Part shown: positions 24,217 to 32,052 of the stretch, piece by piece
How positions within the stretch are numbered: position 1 is the stretch's first letter
Layout of the letters: every line of letters begins with the position of its first letter
Assembly: GCA_900546355.1 (NCBI GenBank)
Contig: URCM01000021.1
Span: 1-34,254, forward strand
Reading direction: 5' to 3'
Length of the DNA: 34,254 bases
Source: an uncultured Bacteroides sp.
Lineage (GTDB): Bacteria > Bacteroidota > Bacteroidia > Bacteroidales > Bacteroidaceae
Notes under the pieces: generated by a model
The model's input: the letters and a program-made list of their open reading frames with translations, nothing else
Databases searched by the model: none
Told to the model about the DNA's origin: nothing
Position numbers and translations under genes: made by a program

Positions 24217-24224
24217 CAAAGTTA
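24217..24224 (-). promoter_or_regulatory. -7 promoter box of the NifU-like/GGGtGRT operon
   Basis: The minus strand reads TAACTTTG, a full TAnnTTTG match. The leader of about 70 bases contains a small hairpin (AGAGG and CCTCT around 24190-24204). Confidence 0.65.
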
Positions 24225-24353
24225 GTTGTTTTATTGATTTATGCAACGGGACGGAACGAACTTTTTGTCGCTTTTTAATGATATTTTTTATGAGACTTGC
24301 TGTTTTGTAATGTCAACTTGGCAAAATCTTTTTCGTATATGGCCGAAAAGCCT

Positions 24354-24361
24354 TATCTTTG
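24354..24361 (+). promoter_or_regulatory. -7 promoter box upstream of the DUF4375-like gene
   Basis: TATCTTTG, a perfect -7 match, followed by CGGCGTGATTT identical to the short-RNA promoter region at 21379-21397 on the other strand. The resulting leader of about 145 bases contains the hairpin repeat at 24389-24493. The remaining part of the 375-base gap back to 24137 holds only the divergent NifU promoter. Confidence 0.65.
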
Positions 24362-24388
24362 CGGCGTGATTTCTATCGTATAATAATC

Positions 24389-24493
24389 GAACACAGAGAC
24401 GCAGAGGCACAGAGTTTTTATATTATAGGAATAAAGAGAGTAAAAAGAAAATATTCAGACTTTATTTCTCTGTGTTTCTGTGTCTCTGTGTTC
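24389..24493. repeat. Dispersed hairpin repeat (ACACAGAGAC family), copy 2
   Basis: Left arm 24389-24414 and right arm 24468-24493 are inverted copies matching at 23 of 26 positions around a 53-base loop. The same family occurs at 28393-28478 and, truncated, at 1-17. It lies in the leader of the next gene, ending 18 bases before its ATG. Confidence 0.85.
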
Positions 24494-24511
24494 AAAAAGA
24501 GAAACAAGAAG

Positions 24512-25042
24512 ATGGAAGAAAAGAAGATTACAGTAAGCGATGAAGCGTTGCGCCGGGCGGCAGGTGAAGGGATGGACGAGTTTCTGCAAGTGTTTACCGA
24601 CCGTTACTTGGAAGTGACAGGCGGGCAGGTCAATGCCGATACGATGCCTTTGCTCAACGGAATGCAGCACACGTTGTTGGGCTACCGCCTGTTTTGCGAA
24701 GAAGTAGACGAGGGAGGTTTCGTGCAGTTGATTCAGAACGGATACGGCCCTTACATTTTCCTCAATCCTTTTGCGAAGGCGATGCGCCTGATGGGGGCGA
24801 AGGAGTTTTCGAAGCTGGTATACGCGGCGCGGAAGATTTACGAGGAAAACCGCGAGGACTTGGAGCGTGAGTGTAGCGAAGATGAGTTTATGGCAATGTA
24901 CGAGCGTTACGAAGTGTTTGATGACCTGGAAGAGCGGTTCATGGAGATGGAAGAAGAGGTGACCGGGCAGGTGGCGCGTTATGTAGACGAGCATCTGGAA
25001 GAGTTTGCCGAGGTGGTGAAAACCGGCGATGCGGATTGCTGA
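24512..25042 (+). CDS. DUF4375/DMP19-like protein
   Basis: 176 residues from the ATG at 24512; the open frame extends upstream through the hairpin repeat, but that part is repeat-derived and not credible protein. The middle section, LLNGMQHTLLGYRLFCEEVD then GGFVQLIQNGYGPYIF, resembles the DUF4375 (DMP19-type) domain. That domain in Neisseria DMP19 is an acidic DNA-mimic protein. The C-terminal ~70 residues are strongly acidic (many Glu in DLEERFMEMEEEVTG), which fits. No signal peptide. The functional link to DNA mimicry is inference only. Confidence 0.55.
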   Translation: MEEKKITVSDEALRRAAGEGMDEFLQVFTDRYLEVTGGQVNADTMPLLNGMQHTLLGYRLFCEEVDEGGFVQLIQNGYGPYIFLNPFAKAMRLMGAKEFSKLVYAARKIYEENREDLERECSEDEFMAMYERYEVFDDLEERFMEMEEEVTGQVARYVDEHLEEFAEVVKTGDADC

Positions 25043-25240
25043 TAAGGTGCATATAGATACATTGGCTTGCGTGCCTACGTGCGTGGGCGGGTGCACCTAT
25101 GTGCATGGTCGGATGCAGCCGTATGGCATTATTTCAAAATATGTGTTAAAATTCGTAATCTCGTGCAGTGTTTTCAGCATCTTTACATTTTACTTAAAAA
25201 GTTTATCTAATTAATTGAAACATCAAATAAAACGAAGAAC

Positions 25241-26074
25241 ATGAAAAAGTTTAAATTGAGCGTATGGGTAATGGCATTGGTTTCGATGCTTGGGTTTATA
25301 TCTTGTTTGGATGGAGGGGAACCTTCTAATATTGCAGGTGGTTCTAATGGAGAATTTGTGAAACTGAACAATTATTTAGGTCTTCATACGTTTACTACCC
25401 AATTTGGCGCAAAGTTGAATCCTCTGAATGCTTCACAGGTAACAACATGGCCTACTACTCCTTTTGCTCTTATATCGTACACTTATGAGAAACAGGAAAT
25501 GACAGGGAATGAAGTAGATATAACGTTGGCGGGGCTTGGTCCGGTCTTTGAAGGGCAGGTGTTGCCGACGACTCCAACTGAAACGGATGCGAATGCAGGT
25601 ATCTATTCTTTGACATCGTCTAGCAGTCCGCAGTTCGTTTATGGGTTTTATCAGTTGAACGATATGTTCTTATGTGTAAATTTCTATCTGAGAGACGTTG
25701 ACAACGATGAAACCCTGGATGAAATAGCTGCCCATCAATTTACTTTGCATTATAATCCGGCAGAAGATTTTGACGGTTCTTCCATGACATTGTATTTGCG
25801 TCATAAAGTGACCGACATAGCGGACGATGATAAATTTAGTGAATTGACGGCATGTTGGCAACATTTTGATTTGAGTGCGGCTTTAAGTTCGTATAAGGCA
25901 ACTTATGGTAAGGAACCGAATAAAATCGTCATTTCTTATGAACAATCTACCGACGGGAGTTATGAAGAAAACAAAATCTTGGACAGAATAGTGGAATTGA
26001 ACTATCCTAGTGCCGTTGAATATTATAAACAATGGTTGGAGTATCAAAATAATAGTTCAAATTCAAATAAATGA
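25241..26074 (+). CDS. NigD-like lipoprotein (AT-rich copy)
   Basis: 277 residues. A lipoprotein signal peptide ends at Cys22 (VSMLGFISC) and is followed by LDGGEPSN. The C-terminal half has HQFTLHYNPAEDFDGSSMTL then YLRHKVTD, the pattern I associate with NigD-like proteins, a Bacteroidales family of unknown function. It shares the signal sequence, the KLNPLNA segment and the YLRHK segment with the gene at 26392-27231, so the two are paralogues. Its base composition is clearly more AT-rich than that paralogue. About 198 bases without a gene precede it, with a weak TACATTTT box near 25183. Confidence 0.6.
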   Translation: MKKFKLSVWVMALVSMLGFISCLDGGEPSNIAGGSNGEFVKLNNYLGLHTFTTQFGAKLNPLNASQVTTWPTTPFALISYTYEKQEMTGNEVDITLAGLGPVFEGQVLPTTPTETDANAGIYSLTSSSSPQFVYGFYQLNDMFLCVNFYLRDVDNDETLDEIAAHQFTLHYNPAEDFDGSSMTLYLRHKVTDIADDDKFSELTACWQHFDLSAALSSYKATYGKEPNKIVISYEQSTDGSYEENKILDRIVELNYPSAVEYYKQWLEYQNNSSNSNK

Positions 26075-26091
26075 TATTTGTTTGATAATAA

Positions 26092-26258
26092 GAGGCTGTT
26101 TAAATTTTCCGATAAAGTTTATATTATCAGGTCTCTTTTGAGTCCGGTCTGTTTTCCTAGTTTTATGCGTTAGGTAGCCACTATCCTTCTTATAAAATCA
26201 GAAAAACATACTTGAAAACAATTCTCAAAATAAACCTAAGCAAAATTTAAACAGGCTC
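26092..26258. mobile_element. MITE-like element, 167 bp, with TAA target duplication
   Basis: Terminal inverted repeats GAGGCTGTTTAAATTTT (26092-26108) and its reverse complement (26242-26258) match at 16 of 17 positions. TAA directly flanks both ends (26089-26091 and 26259-26261), consistent with a 3-bp target-site duplication of the TNA type made by some IS5-group elements. There is no open frame inside, so it would be moved by a transposase elsewhere. With the terminator and promoter that follow, it fills the 317-base gap between the two NigD-like genes. Confidence 0.75.
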
Positions 26259-26283
26259 TAAGTGCAAAAGTGTGAAAGTGAAG

Positions 26284-26315
26284 AAAGCCGGGCAAACTTT
26301 TTGTCCGGCTTTTAT
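26284..26315 (+). terminator. Terminator of the first NigD-like gene
   Basis: AAAGCCGG (26284-26291) pairs with CCGGCTTT (26305-26312), followed by TATTTT. The MITE-like element lies between the gene and this terminator. Confidence 0.75.
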
Positions 26316-26338
26316 TTTGAAATGTGCAAGGTTTTCTG

Positions 26339-26346
26339 CATCTTTG
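26339..26346 (+). promoter_or_regulatory. -7 box of the second NigD-like gene
   Basis: CATCTTTG followed by C matches TAnnTTTG at seven of eight positions, 45 bases before the ATG. Confidence 0.5.
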
Positions 26347-26391
26347 CACGCAAGTAAATCATCCGATTTAGGTTTGTAAAGGAAAAGAAAA

Positions 26392-27231
26392 ATGAAAAGA
26401 ATGAAATTCGGTGTACTTTGGGCGGCATTGGTTTCGATGCTGGGGTTCACTTCCTGCTTGGATGGCGGGGATAACAGCAATATCCAGAACTTTAACGAAA
26501 TCATGAAGATAGATAAATTGACGGGCCTGTATGTCAGCCAGATGGGGTATAAGGTCAATCCGCTGAACGCGGGCGACTTGCAGGGAGTGCCCTCTACTTC
26601 CGGCTATATCCAGTTGCACTATACGTATGATTATACGCAAGATATGTCGGATGGCGAAATAGACGCTACCATCTATGGATATTCTACGATAAGCGAAGGC
26701 TTGTGGATGCCTCAGGCTCCTACGGAAGCCGATTCCGGTGCTCCGGTATCTGGCGTGGAAGTGACATCGAGCGACGCTACTTATTTCTTCTATAAGCTGG
26801 ACGATATGTTCCTGCCGATAGAATTCTTCGTGCGCAAAGGCGTGGATACGAACGACCTGGACGACCGGGAAGAAGAGATGGAGAAGCATCAGTTCACCTT
26901 ATATTATAATGCCGATGAAGACTTTACGGAGAAAGGCATGACACTGTATTTGCGTCATAAGTTACTGGAAGTGGAAGAGGATGACGAGTTTACCCAGCTT
27001 TCGGGAGGCTGGTGGCACTTCAATATTATCGATGCCATGGCACGTTATCAGGAAAAGTACAGCAAGCGTCCGGACAAGATAACGATTTCATTCGAACGGA
27101 ATACGAAAGACATCAGCTATGACGAGGACGTGCTGACGGAAGGCAAGGTGGAGATAGACTACGAGAAAGTGAAGGAATTGAACGAAGCCATCTCCCAAGG
27201 CGGAAGCCTGTCCCGTTTGCTTGCCCGATGA
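26392..27231 (+). CDS. NigD-like lipoprotein (GC-rich copy)
   Basis: 279 residues with a lipoprotein signal peptide ending at Cys23 (VSMLGFTSC), then LDGGDNSN, YKVNPLNAGDLQ and a C-terminal HQFTLYYNADEDFTEKGMTL then YLRHKLLE. These are the same landmarks as its neighbour at 25241-26074. Probably an outer-membrane-attached lipoprotein; function unknown. GGAAAAG precedes the ATG. It has its own promoter box and a strong terminator on the 3' side, so the pair are separate transcription units. Its codons are noticeably GC-richer than the neighbour's. Confidence 0.6.
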   Translation: MKRMKFGVLWAALVSMLGFTSCLDGGDNSNIQNFNEIMKIDKLTGLYVSQMGYKVNPLNAGDLQGVPSTSGYIQLHYTYDYTQDMSDGEIDATIYGYSTISEGLWMPQAPTEADSGAPVSGVEVTSSDATYFFYKLDDMFLPIEFFVRKGVDTNDLDDREEEMEKHQFTLYYNADEDFTEKGMTLYLRHKLLEVEEDDEFTQLSGGWWHFNIIDAMARYQEKYSKRPDKITISFERNTKDISYDEDVLTEGKVEIDYEKVKELNEAISQGGSLSRLLAR

Positions 27232-27265
27232 ACGGAGTCTTCAAGTAATTCGTATAAAAAGACAA

Positions 27266-27300
27266 AAATAAAGCCGGACAGTAGGGTTCCGGCTTTATTT
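27266..27300. terminator. Bidirectional terminator after the second NigD-like gene
   Basis: AAATAAAGCCGG (27266-27277) and CCGGCTTTATTT (27289-27300) form a perfect 12-bp stem with an 11-base loop, with A- and T-rich outer ends on both strands. Confidence 0.85.
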
Positions 27301-27315
27301 ATTCCGCTTTTTTTG

Positions 27316-27323
27316 TACATTTG
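27316..27323 (+). promoter_or_regulatory. -7 promoter box of the Yip1-like/smpB genes
   Basis: TACATTTG followed by C is a full TAnnTTTG match. It places the transcript start inside the extended upstream frame and supports the ATG at 27349 as the start. Confidence 0.7.
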
Positions 27324-27348
27324 CAGTTCAAGAAAGAGAGAAGCGACT

Positions 27349-27915
27349 ATGTATAAAGGATTATTTCATCAGATAGTGTCCCTGTTGTCTGCGCCTGGCG
27401 AGGCTTGGGACGAGATAACGGAGCGTGGAGGTGCCGGCGATATCCAGTCGAAGTTTGTTTATCCGCTTATCGGGCTGTGCGGCTTGTCGGAGTTTATCGG
27501 CGCGTTTATAGGGAAAGACATTTCGCCGGAGATGTTTCAGGTGGCACTCACCCGTTGTTGTGCCGTGGCAGTGGCCTTGTTCGGCGGTTTTTTTCTTTCG
27601 GTGTATCTGTTGAGCAAGCTGAGTGTGAGGTGGCTGAAGTCGGTCGAAACAGGCAGGCGCGTGCAGGTGTTCGTTGGCTATTCGATGGTAGTTACTTTTG
27701 TGCTCGATATCATCAGCGGCCTGTTTTCCATCGTTCTGCTTCACTGGATTTTACAAATATATACCCTTGTGGTGGTGTTCGAAGGCGTACGTCGGTGGCT
27801 GAACGTGCCCGAACGTCAGCAGATGGTATTTACCATTGTGGCTACGCTCATCATCCTGGTTTGTCCGGCACTGATTGAATTCTTGTTTAACCGATTATCT
27901 GTAATTTTGAATTGA
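27349..27915 (+). CDS. Yip1 family membrane protein
   Basis: 188 residues with about five hydrophobic segments and the Yip1-domain opening [16 protein letters not shown], where the P-x-x-x-W pattern is typical. The conserved interior pattern is [18 protein letters not shown]. Bacterial Yip1-like proteins are inner-membrane proteins of unknown role. An upstream in-frame ATG at 27313 lies over the promoter box, so the start at 27349 is preferred. The stop codon overlaps the region just before smpB; the two start codons are in one transcript with only 2 bases between stop and smpB ATG. Confidence 0.8.
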   Translation: MYKGLFHQIVSLLSAPGEAWDEITERGGAGDIQSKFVYPLIGLCGLSEFIGAFIGKDISPEMFQVALTRCCAVAVALFGGFFLSVYLLSKLSVRWLKSVETGRRVQVFVGYSMVVTFVLDIISGLFSIVLLHWILQIYTLVVVFEGVRRWLNVPERQQMVFTIVATLIILVCPALIEFLFNRLSVILN

Positions 27916-27917
27916 AA

Positions 27918-28376
27918 ATGAAAACAAACGCAAGCAATATAAACATCAAGAACAAACGTGCCTCGTTCGATTACGAGTTCATCGACACCTATACGGCGGG
28001 CATCGTGCTGACGGGTACCGAAATCAAGTCCATCCGTCAGGGCAAGGCAAGCCTGGTCGATACGTTCTGCTATTTTTCACGGGGCGAGCTATGGGTGAAG
28101 AACATGCACATCGCCGAATACTTTTACGGTTCGTATAATAACCATGCCGCACGGCGCGACCGCAAGCTCCTGCTTACGAAGAAAGAGCTTCGCAAACTGG
28201 AGCGCACTTCCGCCGAACCGGGATTTACCATTGTGCCCACCCGTATGTATATCAACGAGAAAGGGTTGGCAAAGGTGGTCATTGCCTTGGCAAAGGGTAA
28301 GAAAGAATACGACAAGCGCCAGAGCCTGAAGGAGAAAGAAGACAAGCGGATGATGGACCGGATGTTCAAACGGTGA
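27918..28376 (+). CDS. smpB: SsrA-binding protein SmpB
   Basis: 152 residues. SmpB binds tmRNA and delivers it to stalled ribosomes for trans-translation. Recognised by [40 protein letters not shown] and [20 protein letters not shown], followed by [12 protein letters not shown]. The basic C-terminal tail ([15 protein letters not shown]) that reaches the ribosomal A-site path is present. The ATG at 27918 is used, just after the Yip1-like stop; a TTG two codons earlier is less likely. Length is normal. Confidence 0.97.
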   Translation: MKTNASNINIKNKRASFDYEFIDTYTAGIVLTGTEIKSIRQGKASLVDTFCYFSRGELWVKNMHIAEYFYGSYNNHAARRDRKLLLTKKELRKLERTSAEPGFTIVPTRMYINEKGLAKVVIALAKGKKEYDKRQSLKEKEDKRMMDRMFKR

Positions 28377-28392
28377 GTGTAGAAATGATTTT

Positions 28393-28478
28393 GAACACAG
28401 AGACACGGAGACACAGAGTTTTTTCTTAAAGAAAAAAGCTCCAATTATAAAACTCTGTGTCTCCGTGTCTCTGTGTTC
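28393..28478. repeat. Dispersed hairpin repeat (ACACAGAGAC family), copy 3, perfect
   Basis: A 30-base left arm (28393-28422) and right arm (28449-28478) are exact inverted copies around a 26-base loop. It fills most of the gap between smpB and metH and may also act as terminator or processing site. Confidence 0.9.
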
Positions 28479-28500
28479 AATCTTATAATAAGAAAAAACG

Positions 28501-31251
28501 ATGAAAACAATACAAGAACAGATAAACGAACGTATCTTGGTGCTGGACGGGGCGATGGGAACCCTGATTCAGCAATACGGACTGACGGAAGAGGATTTCC
28601 GTGGAGAACGGTTCCGTGAGGTACCCGGCATGTTGAAAGGATGCAACGATGTGTTGTGCCTGACCCGTCCGGATGTGATAGCAGATATACATCGCAAGTA
28701 TTTGGATGCCGGTGCCGATATTATCGAGACCAATACCTTCAATGCCACCCGTGTGTCGATGGCAGATTATCACTTGGAGGCTTATTGTACGGAAATCAAC
28801 CGGGAAGCGGCACGTCTGGCACGCCGGCTTGCCGACGAATATACGGCAAAGAATCCGGAGAAGCCTCGCTGGGTAGCCGGTTCGGTAGGCCCTACCAACA
28901 AGACCTGCTCGATGAGTCCCGATGTGAACAATCCTGCTTACCGTGCTCTGACCTTCGATGGGCTTGCCGGAGCTTATCTGGAACAGATGACGGCATTGCT
29001 GGAAGGTGGGGTAGACACGATTCTGATAGAAACCATTTTCGATACGCTGAATGCCAAAGCAGCTATCTATGCCGCAGAGCAGGCAATGGAGCAATGCGGA
29101 CGCAAGGTGCCCCTGATGCTTTCGGTCACGGTCTCGGATACGGGAGGACGTACCCTTTCGGGGCAGACACTCGATGCTTTCCTGGCTTCGGTGCAACATG
29201 CCGATATTTTCTCGATAGGCTTGAACTGTTCGTTCGGTGCCCGGCAATTGAAACCCTTCTTGGAACAACTTGCCCGGCGTGCGCCTTATTACATCAGTGC
29301 TTATCCCAACGCCGGGCTTCCCAATACGCTGGGACAATACGACCAGACGCCTGAAGAGATGGAAGCCGAAGTAAAGGAATACATTGACGAGGGGCTGGTG
29401 AATATCATCGGCGGATGTTGCGGAACGACCGAAGCCTATATCCGGCGGTTTGCTTCGCTGGTGGAAGGCAGAAAACCGCATCAACGGGTCGATGCTTCGA
29501 AGTATTTATGGCTTTCGGGCTTGGAATTGCTGGAAGTTACGCCCGAAATCAATTTCGTCAACGTAGGCGAGCGGTGTAATGTGGCAGGTTCGCGTAAGTT
29601 CCTTCGGCTGATTAATGAAAAAAAATACGAGGAAGCTTTGTCCATCGCCCGCAAGCAGGTGGAGGACGGAGCGTTAGTGATTGACATCAATATGGACGAC
29701 GGTTTGCTGGATGCCGTTCAAGAGATGACCACCTTCCTGAACCTCATCGCATCGGAACCCGATATCGCGCGCGTACCTATTATGATAGACTCGTCCAAGT
29801 GGGATGTGATACTTGCCGGACTGAAATGCGTGCAGGGCAAAGGCATTGTCAATTCCATTTCGTTGAAAGAAGGCGAAGCGGTCTTTATCGAACGTGCCCG
29901 TACCATCAAGCGTTATGGCGCGGCGGTTATCGTCATGGCTTTTGATGAGAAAGGGCAGGCAGATACTTACGAACGGAAGATTGAAGTATGTAGCCGTGCC
30001 TATCGCATCCTGACGGAACAGGTGGGCTTCCGTCCGCAAGACATTATCTTCGACCCCAATGTGCTGGCGGTAGCTACGGGGATGGAAGAACATAACAATT
30101 ATGCCGTCGACTTTATCCGTGCTACGGGCTGGATTCGGAAGAACTTGCCGGGAGCGCATATCAGCGGCGGGGTCAGCAACCTGTCTTTCGCTTTCCGGGG
30201 AAATAATTACATCCGCGAGGCAATGCATGCCGTGTTCCTTTATCATGCGATTGCGCAAGGCATGGATATGGGCATCGTCAATCCGGCATCTTCGGTGCTT
30301 TATACCGATATTCCTGCCGATATTTTGGAACGTATCGAAGACGTGGTGTTGAACCGCCGTGCCGATGCAGCCGAACGGTTGATAGAAATGGCGGAGAAGC
30401 TGAAGGCGGAGAAAGAGAATGCCGGAGCCGTGCAAGGAGCAGAGACAAATCTGGCGTGGAGAAACGGCACGGATGTAGATTCGCGTTTGCAATACGCATT
30501 GGTGAAAGGCATCGGTGATTATCTGGAAGAATACTTGCAAGAGGCTTTGCATACATACCCCGATGCGGTGAGTATCATCGAAGGCCCGTTGATGGAAGGC
30601 ATGAACGGGGTAGGGGAGCTGTTCGGTTCGGGCAAGATGTTTTTGCCCCAGGTGGTAAAGACGGCACGCACGATGAAGAAGGCGGTATCCATCTTGCAGC
30701 CTTACATCGAAGCGCAGAAGAAAGAAGGGGCGAAGAAGGCGGGCAAGGTACTGGTAGCTACGGTAAAAGGTGATGTGCACGACATCGGGAAGAATATCGT
30801 GTCGGTCGTGATGGCGTGCAACAATTACGAAATCATTGACTTAGGTGTGATGGTTCCTGCCGAGCAGATTGTGGAAACGGCGATACGTGAGAAAGTAGAT
30901 ATTGTAGGATTAAGCGGATTGATAACCCCTTCGTTGGAGGAAATGGTACATGTCGTGCACGAACTCGACCGTGCAGGTCTGCACATTCCGGTAATGATTG
31001 GCGGTGCTACGACTTCCAAACTTCATACGGCATTGAAGATAGCTCCGGTCTATCAGGGACCTGTGGTTTATCTGAAAGATGCTTCGCAGAATGCACCTGT
31101 AGCTGCCCGTTTGTTGAATCCGGCAATGCATGATGCGTTTGTAAAAGAACTGGCAGATGAATATGAGGCATTGCGCGAAGGCAACAAAGAGAAACAAGTA
31201 AGACTTACCTCTCTGGAAGAAGCCCGGAAAAACAAGCTGGAGCTTTTTTGA
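28501..31251 (+). CDS. metH: Cobalamin-dependent methionine synthase, without the AdoMet activation domain
   Basis: 916 residues; converts homocysteine and methyl-tetrahydrofolate to methionine. Domains in order: homocysteine-binding with zinc ligands Cys243 (GLNCSFG), Cys306 and Cys307 (GGCCGTT); pterin-binding (about 345-620, starting NFVNVGERCNVAGSRKF); the B12 cap (about 650-740); and the Rossmann B12 domain with DVHDIG at 758-763, His760 being the lower cobalt ligand. The protein stops just after the B12 domain (LEEARKNKLELF). The ~330-residue reactivation domain of the 1227-residue E. coli enzyme is therefore missing and is not found nearby. A separate reactivation protein must exist elsewhere, or another mechanism is used. 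The 124-base upstream gap is mostly a hairpin repeat, with no cobalamin riboswitch seen. Confidence 0.95.
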   Translation: MKTIQEQINERILVLDGAMGTLIQQYGLTEEDFRGERFREVPGMLKGCNDVLCLTRPDVIADIHRKYLDAGADIIETNTFNATRVSMADYHLEAYCTEINREAARLARRLADEYTAKNPEKPRWVAGSVGPTNKTCSMSPDVNNPAYRALTFDGLAGAYLEQMTALLEGGVDTILIETIFDTLNAKAAIYAAEQAMEQCGRKVPLMLSVTVSDTGGRTLSGQTLDAFLASVQHADIFSIGLNCSFGARQLKPFLEQLARRAPYYISAYPNAGLPNTLGQYDQTPEEMEAEVKEYIDEGLVNIIGGCCGTTEAYIRRFASLVEGRKPHQRVDASKYLWLSGLELLEVTPEINFVNVGERCNVAGSRKFLRLINEKKYEEALSIARKQVEDGALVIDINMDDGLLDAVQEMTTFLNLIASEPDIARVPIMIDSSKWDVILAGLKCVQGKGIVNSISLKEGEAVFIERARTIKRYGAAVIVMAFDEKGQADTYERKIEVCSRAYRILTEQVGFRPQDIIFDPNVLAVATGMEEHNNYAVDFIRATGWIRKNLPGAHISGGVSNLSFAFRGNNYIREAMHAVFLYHAIAQGMDMGIVNPASSVLYTDIPADILERIEDVVLNRRADAAERLIEMAEKLKAEKENAGAVQGAETNLAWRNGTDVDSRLQYALVKGIGDYLEEYLQEALHTYPDAVSIIEGPLMEGMNGVGELFGSGKMFLPQVVKTARTMKKAVSILQPYIEAQKKEGAKKAGKVLVATVKGDVHDIGKNIVSVVMACNNYEIIDLGVMVPAEQIVETAIREKVDIVGLSGLITPSLEEMVHVVHELDRAGLHIPVMIGGATTSKLHTALKIAPVYQGPVVYLKDASQNAPVAARLLNPAMHDAFVKELADEYEALREGNKEKQVRLTSLEEARKNKLELF

Positions 31252-31263
31252 ATGAAGAATTAG

Positions 31264-31317
31264 GAATGAAGAATGAAAAATGCCATTCGGCTGAAAACGA
31301 TTCTTCATTCTTCATTC
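31264..31317. repeat. GAATGAAGAATGAA inverted repeat between convergent genes
   Basis: GAATGAAGAATGAA (31264-31277) and its perfect inverted copy (31304-31317) enclose 26 bases. Related GAATGAAGAAT copies supply the stop codons of both metH and the nucleotidyltransferase gene. A similar motif lies near 10228. Confidence 0.75.
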
Positions 31318-32046
31318 AAAAAGTTTTTCCGCTTGCGCCAATGTTTCGGGTTTTCCTATATCTATCAGTTGAAGGTTAGGAGAAAAGTATCCGCCAATGC
31401 GTGCTTCTTTACAAGTTTGGAGATAAAAATCAGTGATGGAAAACTTACCCGTCCAACGTTTGTCCATATAGCGGAAGAGGGAAGGGGAGATAACGTGGAT
31501 GCCGCTGAAGGCATACGCTTCGTGTTGTTCGGGATGATAGACAAAACCGTTGGGCTTGGTTTGCAGGGTCTGTTTGTTTATCCAGCCGCAAAGGCGGGCA
31601 TTGTCTTTATCGAACAACAAGTAGCGTGAGGTTTCCCGTTGGCTGACCAATAAGGTTGCATCGTTTATGCTTTGCCGGTGATAATCGTATAAGGCTTTCA
31701 GGTCGGTGTCTGACAATATATCCACATTATGCACCAAGAATGGCTCATTGCCGCTAAAGAAAGGAATGGCTTTCTTGATTCCTCCTCCGGTATCCAGCAA
31801 TTCTTCTCTTTCGTCGCTGATATGGATGGTGATGCCGAAGTTCTGGTGGGCTTGCAGGAAATCGATAATCTGTTCGCCAAAGTGGTGGATATTGATGACG
31901 ATTTCAGTAAATCCGGCTTGCTTTAGCTTTAGGATGACATGTTGCAGCATGGGGATTCCGTTTACAGGAACCAATGCTTTGGGCATCCGGTCGGTCAAGG
32001 GCTTGAGCCGGGTTCCCAGCCCGGCGGCAAATATCATGGCTTTCAT
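31312..32046 (-). CDS. MurU-like nucleotidyltransferase (probable MurNAc-1-phosphate uridylyltransferase)
   Basis: 244 residues, a sugar-phosphate nucleotidyltransferase. The nucleotide-binding signature is GLGTRLKPLTDRMPKALVPV at about residues 9-28. It is followed by INIHHFGEQIIDFL, a LLDTGGGIKKA motif and the metal-binding VHNVDILSD. These align by eye with Pseudomonas MurU, which makes UDP-MurNAc from MurNAc-1-phosphate in peptidoglycan recycling. The gene lies 6 bases after an AmgK-like kinase gene, the enzyme that supplies MurU's substrate; that context is the main support. A glucose-1-phosphate-type specificity cannot be excluded. Confidence 0.8.
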   Translation of the reverse strand: MKAMIFAAGLGTRLKPLTDRMPKALVPVNGIPMLQHVILKLKQAGFTEIVINIHHFGEQIIDFLQAHQNFGITIHISDEREELLDTGGGIKKAIPFFSGNEPFLVHNVDILSDTDLKALYDYHRQSINDATLLVSQRETSRYLLFDKDNARLCGWINKQTLQTKPNGFVYHPEQHEAYAFSGIHVISPSLFRYMDKRWTGKFSITDFYLQTCKEARIGGYFSPNLQLIDIGKPETLAQAEKLFE

Positions 32047-32052
32047 GGCATC

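Noticed and set aside
24359..24511. N-terminal extension of the DUF4375-like protein
   Set aside because: The extra 51 codons are the translated hairpin repeat and start within a few bases of the promoter box, so the ATG at 24512 is preferred.
28377..28500. Cobalamin riboswitch upstream of metH
   Set aside because: The 124-base gap is almost entirely the 86-base hairpin repeat; no B12-box or multi-arm structure is visible and there is no room for one.
28483..30780. Two long minus-strand open frames (333 and 368 codons) opposite metH
   Set aside because: They lie antisense to conserved metH domains, are His/Arg-rich and show no motifs; no promoter or ribosome-binding site was seen.
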